A stretch of DNA of 64,000 bases from positions 51,665,195 to 51,729,194 of the forward strand of contig CM055872.1 of the NCBI GenBank assembly GCA_029582165.1, given 5' to 3'. The position numbers and the translations under genes were made by a program. Within the stretch, counting starts at the first letter, position 1. Each line of letters opens with the position of its first letter. The stretch is from Portulaca oleracea (lineage: Eukaryota > Streptophyta > Magnoliopsida > Caryophyllales > Portulacaceae). This document shows, piece by piece, positions 11,253 to 24,549 of this stretch. The notes under the pieces were generated by a model. The model did not search any database. It saw nothing but the letters and a program-made list of their open reading frames with translations, and was not told the DNA's origin.

Positions 11253-11783
11253 TAGGGATCGCAGTGGGTCATCGACCTGGTCAGAACCGACCCATTAAGA
11301 CGGATTTGAGTCCAAAATTTTTGGACTCGGCGAGTCCGGGTCTAGAAAAAATTAGCGGGTCCGTGCTTGGACGCGTTACAATATAAACATTTATAGTTTT
11401 CTAGAAAAATAAAAACTCAATTAGTTAATTACCCTACCCAAGTGTATTGTGTACTACACTAAATCTAAAACCCTAATCTCACACTTAAACTATCACGCAG
11501 GCCACAGCTGCACTGCTCATCTCCACTCTCACACTCACACACTCCATCTCCAATTCTCCATTCTCCATCTCTATTACATGTACACAAGTATAAAATTAAC
11601 CCCAAAAGTTGAAAAATCTAGTAAAAAAATGCATAATATCGTTGGACCCATTAAGGACTCGTGGACCCGTTGAGTCTGGGTCCAAGTCTAAATTTTTGGG
11701 ACCCATCGATTCCCAGGGCGGGCCCGGATCCAAAAAAAATTGACGAGTCCGGGTCCAGCTGGACCTGCCCATTGCCATCCCTA
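11253..11783. mobile_element. hAT non-autonomous element
   Basis: A 531-bp element with ends TAGGGATCGCAGTGGGTC and, mirrored, TAGGGATGGCAATGGGC. It is flanked by CCTACTCC at 11245-11252 and 11784-11791 (8-bp TSD). The subterminal regions are rich in GGGTCC and GGACCC repeats. No transposase is visible. Confidence 0.88.
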
Positions 11784-11989
11784 CCTACTCCAGGACCTCA
11801 AGGAATCACCCTCGTAATCCTAAACCAGAAGCTTTCTCATAAAAAGTTTTCTCGGTTTCCCAAAATCTCTAAAGGGAGATTACCCAAAGGGGCCTCGTGG
11901 GGACCTTACCAAATTTTTTCTCTTCATGCGCGCTTGCAACGTGAGAGTCAAACCCTAGTTTATCTAGGCTTCGGCATGTCCCTGTGACC

Positions 11990-14900
11990 GCGTTTCTTTT
12001 CGTTTGCGCCGGCGAGACGATGATGGCTTCCAAAGGGGGAGGGAGTGGCACAAGGTCAAAAGGAGTCTTTTGGGGAAGGGGAAAAAAGGAGAAGGTTATT
12101 GTCAAGTGGGATAAGGAAGAAGATGCGGGGGAGGAACAATCGACTCTAAACTTGTGTTTGGTTGAGAAGTTGTGGACAGTCCGAAAATTCAATGCCTTTG
12201 CCTTAATGAACTCCATGGAGAAGATATGGTCCCCAAAGCATGGCATGGAATCAAAAGCCATTGGCTCAAATCTGTTTATGTTCCAATTCTTCCATTGGAA
12301 AGACATGGAGCAAGTCGAGGAGGGGGAACCATGGTTGTTTGATAAAAGTATCCTTGTATTGAAACAAGTAGTGCGAGGTTTGTGACCATCGGACATAGAA
12401 GACATGATGGATCATGCCCCATTCTGGGTACAGATCTATGATCCGCCTTTTGACGGAAGACAGGAGAAACACATTAAAGCGATTGCTAACTCTATCGGGG
12501 TGTACATCAAGACAAAAGAAGAGTGCAAAATGGGATGGACGAAGATTTTGTGATTCAGAGCCCTCATGAACTTGAGAGAAAGCTTCCCGGATGAGATAAC
12601 GGTGGAATGAAAAGATGGGAGCAGTATGGCCCTAATGGTGAAATATGAAAAATTACCGAATCTTTTTTACTACTGCGAGAAAGTGGGGAAAATTGAGAGG
12701 GATTATGTGAAGAAGGAAGATGGTGAGGATGATAGAACGGTGTACAACTACGGGGAATGGCTTAGGGTATCACCATGGAGACCAACGCGTCAAAGCGTAA
12801 GTATGGGAAGCTCAGAAAGGATGTCCAGCGCAAGAAAGCTGGTTTTCAAACCAAAAAAGGGGAAGATATGGTAGATAAGCAGACTCTTGAGGAGATGGTG
12901 GACAGTATGACAATGATCAGGGTGAAGGACAATGAAGAATACCAACAGGAAGAGGAAGTAAGGCAAGTTGGAGGGGGAGAATGTGAAGAAGTTTATAAGA
13001 GTATGCATGGCTTGCATGAGGTTGTACACGTAGTTGAAGAAAGATCATGTGATACTCAAAAAAGATGGAGGCGCTGGACACGGGGCAACCAGCAAAGTAC
13101 AGTAGAGGGGTATGCTTTAGAGGGGGGAGGAGGGAAAAGGCACTCGGAAGATGAGGAGATGATTGACGCATCACGGGCCAAAAAACACAAGGTGGGCACG
13201 GAAGGAGAAGAGGAACAAAATAAAAACGAAATGGTAGAGGCTGGTGACCAACTCCGTCGAAACACAACGAATTACCTAGCCTATAACTGTCGGCGGCTTG
13301 GGAACCCTGCGGCAGTTGGTACTCTAAGGGGATCATCAATGAAAAAGATCCTGATATGGTCTTGCTTATCGAAGACAAAGCTGAAAGGGAAAGAGATGGA
13401 AAACATTAGAAGACGACTGAGATATACGAACAAGATCATATACGTCGATTATATCGGGGAGGGGAGGAGGCGAAGTGGGGGTTTAACAATTTTTTGGAAG
13501 TCCCGTCTTGCGCTGCCTCTGAAATCCTTCTCGCAAAATCATATCGACATGGTCAATGTGGGCTTAAATGGAAAGACAGAATGGAGGATAACTGGGGCCT
13601 ATGGTTTCCCTAATGATGAAGACAAGCACAAGACTTGAGGATTATTGCATGATCTAAAAGATGAGGGACCCCATGGTTGTGTTTCGGAGATTTCGATGCT
13701 ATATTGGAAGCAAGTGAAAAGCATGGAGGGGCCGCAACTGATGATATCCTGATGAAGGAGTTCCATAAAACTATTAACTTCTGTGGACTGGTGGATATTG
13801 GATACGAGAGACACAGGTTCACCTGGAGTAACAATCAAGGGGGAGATAAGAACACCCAAGAGCGATTGGACCGGTTCTTAGCAAACAAAAAATGAAGAGC
13901 ACTCTTCCCTTGGCAAAAAGTTACGCATCTTGCCAAAAGAAAGTCAGATCATCTGCCTGTTTCCTATGAGGGGAGTAGGGTCAGACGGTCAAGACAAGGA
14001 TCAAAGAAGGGGAGGAGGCGACCATGAAGGTTTGAGAAGGCATGGACTCAAGAGGAAGAATGCGAACAAAGGGTGACAGAGGAATGTGAAGCAAGTAGAG
14101 GGCTCTCAAACGATGTCAGACTGCTACGATGTTGCAAGAATTTGAGTAAGTGCTTTGGGAGGAGCACACTCCAGGTGAAGATGGAGATTACAAAAAAGAA
14201 AGAAGAAATAGAGAAACTCCAATGTGAAAAGCATACTGAGGAGAGAATTGCAAGGATAAAGAAACTTAATGGAGAGATTGATGAATTAGAAGGAAAAGAA
14301 GATATTATGTGGCTACAAAGGAGTAGACAGGTATGGATTACCGAGGGAGATAGAAACACCAATTTCTTTCACCAGAAAGCCATTTCTTTCACCAGAAAGC
14401 CACGATGAGAGAACAAAGGAATACCATCAAGAAATTACAAGACTCAACTGGGAGATGACATTATGAGGAAGAAGATTTTGACAACATTTTCTGCAATTTC
14501 TTTTAGGAGTTGTTCACCTCGTCAAATGTCGACAATCAAATTGATGTAGATGAGATCAAGCCTCGCATCACAGATGACATGAACAGACGGTTGCTAGCGT
14601 CGTTCAACAAGGAGGAGGTATACACAACTCTTACGCAGATGCATCCCACGAAGGCGCCTGGTCCGAATGGTATGCCCGCGTTGTTTTTTTCAAATCTACT
14701 AGCATATAATTTGTGATGACATCACACAAACAGTCTTGAATATCCTAAACAATGGGGCGAAAATGGGAGGACTGACTTATATTGCACTAATTACCAAGCT
14801 GAAGAATATAACATGCCCGAAGGATTTTCGAACCATTAGTTTGTGTGACACAACTTACAAAATTGTGTCCAAGATGATTGGGAACAGGTTGAAGGCCATC

Positions 14901-17455
14901 CTCCCTGAAATTATACACGAGTCTCAAAGTGCATTCATACCGGGAAGATTGACCACGGACAACACTCTCGTGGCTTTCAAGTATTTTCAATCTTTCACTA
15001 CCTGAAGAAGTGGAAAAGAAACGGTGGAAAGGGATATATGGCACTCAAGTTAGACATGAGTAAAGCTTATGATCGGATTGAGTGGAGATTTGTGGAATGG
15101 GTAATGAAATGGATGGGCTTTCAGAAAGATTGGGTGGCACTCATTTTGAAGTGCATAAAGACAATGACTTTTGCGGTGTTAGTGAATGGCCAACCCACAC
15201 CATGGTTCAAACCAGTGTGATCTTAGACAGGGTGATCCCCTATCACCTTATTTGATCATTATTTGTGCCGAATTTTTATCAAGTCTGATCGTGGATGCTA
15301 ATGACAAAAAACTTTTACGTGGAGTTAGAATCAGCCAGGGAGCTCCAATAGTCTTTCACCTGTTTTTACGGATGATAGTTTGCTGCTCGTCAAGGAAAAC
15401 CAATGGGAAGCAGATGAAGTTATCCGGTTTCTGACCAAATACGAGGCAGTGTCTGGGCAAGTGGTCAATAGGGAATAGTCGAAAGTCTCATTTAGCCGAA
15501 ACGTGGATGAAAATATGGCTCAAACGCTCCAGAGGAGATTGAATTGTAAGGTGGTTGAGGCGCCGCAATGCTACCTTGGTCTCCCAACTGTATACGGTAG
15601 ATCAAAGAAGGTAGTTTTCCAAGCAATTATTGATCGTGTCCGGAAAAAGATAAAAGGACGGAAAGATATGACTCTATTTAGAGCGGGTAGAGAGGTGTTA
15701 GTTAAGGCGGTGATCCAAGCAATACAAGTTACACAACGCAATGTATTGAGCTCCCAAAGTCAGTTTGCGAGGAGATTGAGAGAGCTTCTAAAAACTTATG
15801 GTGAGGACAGAAAAATGGAGAAAGAAAGGCGGCATGGATATCATGGGAAAATATGTGTCACATAAAAAAGGGGGTGGCCTGGGTTTTAGAAGAGTACACA
15901 ATTTTAATACAGCAATGCTCGCAAAACAAGGGTGGAACCTAGTCACAAGACCTCACTCCCTTGGCTGTGAAAGTGATGAAGGCTCGCTACTATCCACGAC
16001 ATAGTTTTTGGGAAGCTAAAATTGGATATATGCCTAGCTACTCCTAGAGGAGTATACTGAAAGCAAGGAGAGTCTTAGAGGAAGGTTGCTATTGGAACGT
16101 TGGAAGGGGCAATACAATCAGGATATGGAAGGATAAATGGATTCTGAATGTGGTGGGACATTGAGTGAGCACACCACCAAAACACGTAAATGAACATGCC
16201 ATGGTTGAGGAGCTCATACTGCAAGAGAATCGAAGATGGAATGGGGACTTGATAAGCTAATGTTATGGACAGGACATGATAGATGCAATCCTGAGTATCT
16301 CGCGGGGAGGTCATGATCAAGATGATAGTCTAAGATGGGGGGAGACAATTAAAGGAGACTTCACAGTGAAAAGTGCTTATCATTTAGCACAAAAATTGGA
16401 CAAGAAAGGAAAAAATATTGACATGCCGAGGAGTTCATGTGAAATGGATGGAAGATGGGAAAACATATGGAAGGCGACGACACAACCTAGAGTGAAAGAT
16501 CTAAGCTGGCGAGCCATACATAATGGCTTATCAACATGAGTAAACCTAGCCAAAAGAGGAATGGAAGTGGACGTAATGTGCCCACTCTGCAACGAAGCCT
16601 ACGAGACAATTAACCATGTTTTCCAGGAATGTATGGAAGCCACAACAATGTGGGCTCTATCCCCATCAGCCTAAATGTCAAAAGGAGAACAATTGTGGAC
16701 TTTGGGGAATGGTGTCTTGACCTCTTCAAGCAGATTAATGAGGATATCAAGGGTTTGGTGATGCACATCCTCTGACAAATATAATATAGAAGGAATGCAT
16801 GGTGTATGGAAAAAAGGAGGATCGAAATGACCCTGCTTTTGAACCGGGCAGTGGATAACTAGCAATTGCTGATGGACTCTCGCAAGAAGGAGGAAAATTT
16901 GCAACGAAAAGCTGAGCATCTGGGAAAATGGGAACGACCACCAGCGGGGACTATAAAGATAAATGTCGATGCGTCTCTACAGCAGGAAAATTTGAAGGAA
17001 CTCGGGTTTGTATGTAGAGATGAAGAGGGTCGATGTTTGGTGGTAGCGTGCTCAAAGGTAGAAGGTAGATGGTTACCGGAGGTAGCAGAGATGGGGCAGC
17101 GAGACTGGGTCTACAAATCGGACTTTTGATGGCGTATAAGAATGTGATGCTGGAAATGGATGCGCAGACAGTGGTCCAAGTGTTGCAGAGAACACAAGTG
17201 ATTAGAGATTACAATGTCATTTTCTTGATTGAATGTTGGAAATTAGCAGATAAATTTGATAGCACCTCCTTTCACTTTGTTAAAAGAACATCCAATAGGG
17301 CTGCCCATGAGGCGACAAAATGCGAAATTCCTTGTAACCAAAAAAAAGTTTGGGTGGACAGCGGTCCTGCGCATGTAATGCAACAGATGCAGAGGGACTT
17401 TGATGCTATTACAGCAAGAACAAATGAATAAGAAATGAAGGTTCAGTTTTCAAAA
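11990..17455 (+). pseudogene. decayed L1-type LINE (ORF1, endonuclease, RT, RNase H)
   Basis: The order is that of plant L1 elements. ORF1 starts near 12020 with a DUF4283-like segment (to about 12550) and a damaged zinc knuckle near 12660. An endonuclease follows (about 13260-13900; CFGDFDAIL, RFTWSNN). Reverse transcriptase covers about 14640-15460 (TKAPGPNG, LDMSKAYDRIEW, LRQGDPLSP). A zf-RVT-like segment lies near 16450-16620 and an RNase H domain near 16950-17330 (INVDAS). Many stops and frameshifts interrupt all parts, and the metal-binding YADD-type motif is altered near 15370. The element ends near an A-rich stretch at 17448. The 5' boundary is not certain. Confidence 0.85.
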
Positions 17456-17839
17456 AAACAAAAGGGCCTCATGGAATGGATAGACACTCTTTGGTATCCC
17501 ATGGGTCACATATTTATAGGTAGGGATGGCGATGGGTCAAATTTGGATCAAATTCGTCGAGATTCATATTCAATTTGAATTATATGAATCCATATCCAGA
17601 TTCGATCCATATTCATTGGATTCATATTGTTTAGATTCAATTGGATCCATGAATCCTATGTGAATCCTTATGAATCTCAATTAGATCCATCTCCCTTGTG
17701 TGAGGAACTTTGATCAAGGGTTGATGTGGGACGATCAGTCGAATAATCTAACTAGGTCTTTCTCCATGTTGTTTTGTGTTATCACAGATGAGAAGAGGGA
17801 ATAGTTAAAGGCTAACGGGAGAATATTTACAGATTTTAT

Positions 17840-18074
17840 TTGGGTGAAAAAGAGGAAAGACATAACAATATTCACGAAGCTAGCAATTTCACTGTTAAAT
17901 CTAACTGAAATTTAAGGCGAACCTCAACTTCAATTATTTGGCTCGAAATTTTATAATACAATAGAATTGATTAGAAAAGTTGAAACATAAATTTTTAGCT
18001 CAAAATATTTTTATCTATAACATTTATGATTTATCACAACATCTACCAACAATTTTTGTCGCTAAAACTAATTG
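17840..18074. repeat. AT-rich tandem repeat, left part (about 160-175 bp period)
   Basis: The unit shows GAAATTTTATAATACAATA, AATTGATTA, GCTCAAAATATTTTTAT, a TATAACAT...TCACAA stretch and an ACATTTTTTG...CTAAAACTAA junction. The array was cut by the LINE at 18075 and resumes at 23018. Confidence 0.75.
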
Positions 18075-21000
18075 CTCATTTAGGGTGTTTATCCGAGAAG
18101 TGAATTCTCACTTCATACCTCCATCTATTCCCAAAGATGATGTTCATAATAGATCCTTCGAGCAAACTTTCTCCAGTGAGAATGAAGAGTCAAATGGTGA
18201 AAGAGAAGATGTCCTCCATGATAGCATTGACAAGGTCCCTGAAACTCCTAATTCAAACAGGCATCTTTCCAGCTGGACAAACAATATGGAAAGTCAATAG
18301 TCTGGTGATGGTAGTTCCAATAAGAATGCAACTGAATTAATGCAACAACTGTCGAGCAATGGGTATGTGGAGGAGGCGAAGAAGCTGAATGATCGAACTA
18401 ATTCTCTAAAGGAGGAAATAATTAAATTGTTGCGAAGGCAAGCATGGGATGAAGTTGAAGAGCTTGATAATAATGAGCTACACATGCAAGCAAATCTACA
18501 AGAATTGGAATCACTGAATGATTCAACATTGGCTATTGTGCCTATTATTAATGATCAACAGTTAATTATGGCATCAAATGCATTGGGAGACAAAGCAACA
18601 CTTGGAGTAGAAAAATCAGTTGAGATAGTCTTTGACCTTGATCCTCAAATTAATGAGTTTGGTCCCTTGATTACTGAGGCACAACAGACTCATTCATTTA
18701 CTAATAATGAAGATAATGAGGAGTTACTAATAATGAAGATAATGAGGAGTCTATGAATGAGGAAAACTCCATCTCTTCAGACAATGAGTCGATTATCAAA
18801 GCAAGAGAATACATTGTTGAGAAGGCCATTAGATTTGGGGAAGACAGTGGATTTATGAGAGCAAAAAAAACACTAATGCGAGGAAATATTTTGGAGATAA
18901 GCTCTCAGTGAGAAAAAAGAACGAGTTCATGAAGAGTGGAAGAAGGAAGAGGAAGTCTGACCAAATTGTTGCATCATCATCTGAAGGTGGTAACCTCTAA
19001 AAATGCAGCTCGGAGCTTGGAATGTAAGGGGAATTGGAGCTAAGGAGAGAAAGAGATATGTAAAATCCCTCATCAAAAAGGAGAGAATTGACATCATGGA
19101 ACTTCTTGAGGCTAAGCATCATTCCTTCAATGAATGGGGCACTAGACAAATGTGGGGGATGTAGGATGTCCTTTACTCTGACATTCCTGCTGATGGTAGA
19201 GCAGGTGGCTTAATTGTAATGTGGCTGAAGGAAGCTTTTGAAGTGTCAATCATTGAAAATGGAGATAATTGGATATGTCTGGTAGGTCATCATGCTCAGT
19301 GTGATCTTGATTGTGTAGTGATTACAATTTATAGTGCTCAAAATGCAAATGGAAGGAGGCAACAGTGGGATCATGGCTGCAGGAAGATTTTGAAGTGTCA
19401 GTCATAGAAAAAGGAGATAATTGGATATGCCTGGTAGGTCATCATGCTCAGTGTGATCTTGATTGTGTAGTGATTACAATTTATAGTGCTCAAAATGCAA
19501 ATGGAAGGAGTCAACAGTGGGATCAGTTGATGCTCTTGAAAAATAGAATCCACTCTCCCATCATTTTGATGGGTGATTTTATTGAGATATTGGCTCCAGA
19601 GGAAAGAAGAGGTTGCTCCCAAGTTTTTAATTCAATGCTCGAGTTTGCTGACTTCATACAAGGGATGCAACTGCAAGATGTGCCCACAAATCAACAGTTC
19701 ACTTATATTAGATCAAATGCAGCCAGTAAGCTAGATCGCATATTTGTTGATTACAGTTTACTAACATTCTTTGAAAATCTGGAGTACTGCAGGCCAAGGA
19801 GAAATTCTAACCATTTCCCCATTCTATTGAAGTCTTCAAATCTTCAGTGGGGTCTCGGCCCTTTTAGGTCCCTAAATGTGTTGTTAGATGATCCACAATT
19901 TAATGAAATTTTTAAACAAGAATGGAGCAAACTTGATGCCTGTCCGGTTTTTGAAAAGCTCAAAGCAATGAAAACCCCTCTCAAGTAGTGGAATCGAGAT
20001 ACTTTTAGGAATGCAGAGAACAAGCTGAAGTTATTGGAAGCTGAACTTGAAAAGCTTGATCAAAAGGCACTGGTGGGGGTTCTTGATGATTGTGATATTC
20101 TCAGGAGAGATGTTGTGAAGTCTCTTTTGCATAAAACAACAATCAAGGTAAGAGAATATGGCTGCAGAAGTCCAGAAGCAAGCTACTGAAATGTGGTGAT
20201 AAAAACATAAGATTCTTCCATACGATGGCTACTCTTAAGAGAAGACAGAATGTGATGCACAAGATCACAATTAATGGTATGCTTCATGAGAACAATAGCT
20301 CGATCAAAAAGGCAGTGAGGAAGTCATTTATGAAACAGTTTCAAAAAAAAACCAAGGGCCTTCGATTTTGATCTCAACCTATTAGACATGAAGAAGATGT
20401 CATCTGAAGATGCTGAATGGCTTGAAAAGGAGATCTCAAAAGCTGAAATCTTGGAAGGGGTTAAGAGCTACAACCCATCTAGTGCCCTTAGCTATGATGG
20501 GTTCAACTTCAAATGTATCAAAGAGATTTGGCCCATTATAGAAAATGATTTCTGCAATTGCATTATTGCTTTCTTTACAGATGGAGTAATGCCTGAGGTA
20601 ATCAACACAACTTGGGTCACTCTTATTCTCAAGAAATCAGGTGCTGAAGACATCAAAGACTTCAGGCCAATTAGCATAATTAGATGTATTTATAAGGTGA
20701 TTGCGAAAATTCTCAATGGAAGGCTGAAGAGTGTCATTCATAACTTTGTGGGTGAAGTTCAAACAGCTTATATATCTGGTAGGCAAATTCTAGATGGGGT
20801 ATGGTGGCTGCAGAAGTCTTACACTGGCTGAAAAGAAGGAAAAAGGAGGGTGCAATATTGAAATTAGACTTCCAAAAGGCGTATGATTCTGTTGATTGGG
20901 ATGCATTGGAGTAAGTCTTAATTCACATGGGTTTCGGTCAACAATGGATAGTGTGGATTATGAAATGTGTGACCACTGCTAGGATCTCGGTGATAATTAA

Positions 21001-23017
21001 TGGATCTCCTATCAAGCCTTTTCATATTGGAAGAGGACTTACGGCAGGGTGATCCTCTATCACCATTGCTATTTGCTTTACTTACGGAGGTTCTCAACTC
21101 TCTAGATTATGTCGGAGGTGAGGCGGGGAGAATTTAGTGGCTTGATGGTTGGTGCAAAGAAGGAGGTTGTGACTCACTTACAGTTTGCTGATGATACATT
21201 AGTTTTCTCCAAAGCTAGTGAAGTAGAACTCCTGCATCTAAAGGCTTTGTTACAGGCTTTTGAGGAATTTACTGGTTTAACAATTAACTACTCCTAGTTC
21301 TCCCTCATTGTGTTGGGTAGGGATGAATTATGGGGAAAGACAATGGCAAAGAAGCTGGGGTGTGCACTGTCAAGCCTTCCTATAATTTACCTTGGAATCC
21401 CTCTAGGTGCAAACATGAAGAGGAAGGGCAACCATCATAAACAAAATCCAATCAAAGTTGTCTAGTTGGAAAGCTTGTTGTCTTTCTCGAGCTGGTAGGC
21501 TTGTCATTATTAAATCTATTCTGAACAGCCTCCCCTTGTATTATCTGTCCTTATTCAAGTTACCTAAAGTTGTTGCAAAAGCCATTTACAGAATCCATGC
21601 TAGATTCTTCTGGGCTAAGGGTTCTGATGACAATAAGAAAGGTGCAGCTCTTGTGAGGTGGGAAATCATTCAAAGGCCAAAAGATAGAGGAGGCTTGGGT
21701 GTTAGTGATCTGCAGATTAAAAATATGACGCTCCTTTTCAAGTGGTGGTGGAGATACATATCGAAAGAAGGAATGATGTGGAAGAAAGTGGTCCAATCAA
21801 TTCACTCTGAAGATTTTGCTCCTATCTCTTCTAAGAGTAAACCTTGGATGGCTAGCCCATGGAATGACATTAAAAAAGCAGTTCAAGAAGACAATGTGAT
21901 CCAATAAGTGATTCAGCAACACACACAAACTCAGCTAGGTGATGGTGCAAGGCTTCGATTTTGGGATGATGTGTGGATTGAGAATCAGACTCTAAAAATC
22001 TCTTTCTTGGTTTGTATCATATTGCAAACAATAAGAAAGGGGCCATCTGTGCACATGGTTGGTTTGAGGGTGAGACTTGGAGATGGACTATGTCTTGGCA
22101 AAGGGAACTCAGTTTTGAGGAAATGCAAGCTGAGGATGAGCTAATAGCAAAACTGATGACTGTTCAGCCTAGAAAAGAAGCTCAGGATAGCATTGTGTGG
22201 CTTGGATCCACATCTTTCACTGTAAAGAACATGACAAAAGCAGTAGAAGAAATTTCTCAAGGAAACTCACGTCATGATTCAATAGTGTGCACAGTTTAGC
22301 AAAAACTAGCTCCACCAAAAATTGAGATTTTGCTTTGGATAGCTCTTCTTGGAAGGCTCAATACCAGGGATTTGCTTCAAAGGAAAGGGATTATTGATGC
22401 TTCAGACAATATTTGCCTCCTGTGTGAAAGTTCCTCTGAAAGTGAGAACCATCTATTGCTCACATGTGCATTTGCTTGGTCAGTCTGGATGGAAATTATG
22501 CAGTGAATGGGACATCTTCTACAGCAAGAAGGTACATTGAGGGACATGTTTGAGGTTTGGATGCAAGTGAAGTTTCAGAACAAGATCAGATCGTGTTGCT
22601 GGAGAGCTTCTTTCTTTGCTATTGTTTGGTCTATCTGGACACACAGAAATGCCATTATTTTTGAGAATCAGGTCAAAGACAGGATTTGGTAATTTAGAAG
22701 GTAAAGTGGAGAGTCTCATTATGGTCTTCAGAATGGAAGGAGAGGCATTCATATTCCATTGTGGTGCTCGCAATGAATTTTCACAATATTCCTATCATTT
22801 TTCAATAGACTTTTGATTGTTTGAGTCTGTTGAATTTCTTTGGTCAGTGCTATTCATTTTGAACTGTCAGCTCACTAATCTGATCATTCTGATCAGTGAA
22901 GTGTTGCTTCAGACTTTCATTTGTGTTTCTGTGAGTTCTTGCTCATTATGGTGCTCTGTGGCACGATTTTAATGATTGAATAAAAGGGCTCGTTGGCCGC
23001 TACTTATAAAATAAAAA
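18075..23017 (+). pseudogene. second L1-type LINE, 5'-truncated, with target-site duplication
   Basis: Flanked by AAAACTAATTG at 18064-18074 and 23018-23028, with an A tail at 23013-23021. The 5' end falls inside ORF1 (a Glu/Asn-rich segment to about 19000). An endonuclease follows (about 19002-19830; LGAWNVRGIGAKERKRY, ILMGDF, ASKLDRIFVD). Reverse transcriptase covers about 20430-21300 (FRPISIIRCIYKVIAK, LKLDFQKAYDSVDW, LQFADDTLVFSK, catalytic FADD intact). A zf-RVT-like tail lies near 22150-22560. Stops and frameshifts break the frame in several places, and a 152-bp tandem duplication damages the endonuclease. It differs clearly from the LINE at 11990-17455. Confidence 0.88.
19222..19525 (+). 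repeat. 152-bp tandem duplication inside the LINE endonuclease
   Basis: Two adjacent copies start TGGCTGAAGGAAGC (19222) and TGGCTGCAGGAAGA (19374). Both encode GDNWICLVGHHAQCDLDCVV. The unit length is not a multiple of three, so the second copy is in another frame. Confidence 0.9.
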
Positions 23018-23660
23018 AAAACTAATTGAAACTTAAAAAGATTCAAATTGAACTGTTTGAATCGAAACTTTATGATATATTGATATGATTCTATGGAGTA
23101 TAAAAAAAGCTCAAATATGACTTTTGAGCTCCGAATATTTTCATTTGTAACGTATATTGCCACTTTTGTCAACATTTTTTGTTGTTAAGTATGACTAAAA
23201 TTTAATAGCGAAATTTAATTTCATCGGTTTTTCTCCAAATTTTAGAATACAATATAATTGACGAAAAAAAGCTCAAATATTTAAGCTCCAAATATTTTCA
23301 TTTATAACATATTTCGTCACTTATAACGACATTTTTTTGTTACTATATCTGACTGAACCTTAAAGCAAAATTCAATTTCATCGGGTTGGTTTGAAATTTT
23401 ACAATACGGTATAATTGATTAAGAAAAGCTCAAATATGAATTCTGAGCTCAAAATATTTTTATCGGATAACACTTAATTATCACCATAAATACCAACATT
23501 TTTTGCAGCTAAAATTAACTAAAACTTTAAAGTGAAATTCAAATTTAGCTTTTTGAATTAAAACTTTAAGATATGATACGATGGAGAAAAAAATATCAAA
23601 TATGAATTTTGAGCTCCAAATATTTTCATTTGTAACATATATCGCCACTTATACCGACCA
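23018..23660. repeat. AT-rich tandem repeat, right part (about four units)
   Basis: A continuation of 17840-18074 after the LINE. Units of about 160-175 bp share AAAGCTCAAATATGA, GAGCTCCAAATATTTTCATT, TATAACATAT, CGCCACTTAT and ACATTTTTTGTTG. The copies are diverged. The right part is cut by the LTR unit at 23661. Confidence 0.8.
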
Positions 23661-24241
23661 TGTAACGCCCCCAGATTCATATAATCACTGGATTATCGCT
23701 AAATACCTCGTAACCCAATGATTATCGCAGCGGAAATGTAATCTGAAGGCATTACCGTCGTTCATCATCATGGACAAGGTTTAATAAACCACAACAATCA
23801 ACACAAACACCATACACAACCATACATACATTTTAAATAAATTCATAGTGCACTTACAACTCCTTAACATCATAACCAACAACCCCAACTAAAACACAAC
23901 TTATTAGGCCATGTTTGAAGAGATAAAAAGGAATGGAATTAGGGTGGAATGAAATCTAATTCCTTTTCTTGTTGTTTGAAAAGTATGTATTGGAATGGGA
24001 TTGTAATTCAAAAGCGTTTCTAATCCCTCCCAAATGGGGGGATTAGATACCTCCCACTTATGAGGGGAATGAAATTGTATCCTTGGGGATAACTGCCAAT
24101 ATTTTTTTTAAAAAAAAAAACCATCTCATTTCTTCGGTAATCTCCACCGTCAACTCCATTTTTTCCGGCGAATGCACCTATCCTCCACTAATCTCCACCC
24201 ACAGTCGACCATCGGCTACTAACGTTGCCCATCTAACCTTC

Positions 24242-24273
24242 TCCTTTAGATTTGAGAGAGAGAGAGAGAGAGA
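24242..24273. repeat. short GA-rich tract
   Basis: A run of GAGAGA following TTTAGATTT, within the PIF element. No function is visible. Confidence 0.7.
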
Positions 24274-24497
24274 GACTTTCATGGATGTTGGCAACCAATT
24301 AGGGCTACCATAGTAGTCATAAAATTGAGAGGAAGAAAAGATGGAGAAGAATGTTGATGAATCAATGGGGGTGGAGGTCACTTATGAGGAGGGGGAGGGG
24401 TAGCTAGCCTGGGATGGAGATGGGATCTGTGAATGGGGTATACGAATTGAAACAGTGGTGTGTAAAATACAGGGGGTGGATGGATGGGTGGAGGGAT

Positions 24498-24498
24498 A

Positions 24499-24546
<48 letters not shown>
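24498..24546. repeat. (AAT)n microsatellite
   Basis: About 16 AAT units directly before the likely 5' end of the nested Helitron. Confidence 0.95.
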
Positions 24547-24547
<1 letters not shown>

Positions 24548-24549
24548 TT

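Noticed and set aside
11869..12405. 178-codon minus-strand frame
   Set aside because: Antisense shadow of LINE ORF1.
11884..17480. Target-site duplication of the first LINE (AAAGGGGCCTCGTGG versus AAAGGGCCTCATGG)
   Set aside because: The match has mismatches and a gap and the LINE 5' end is unclear, so it may be chance.
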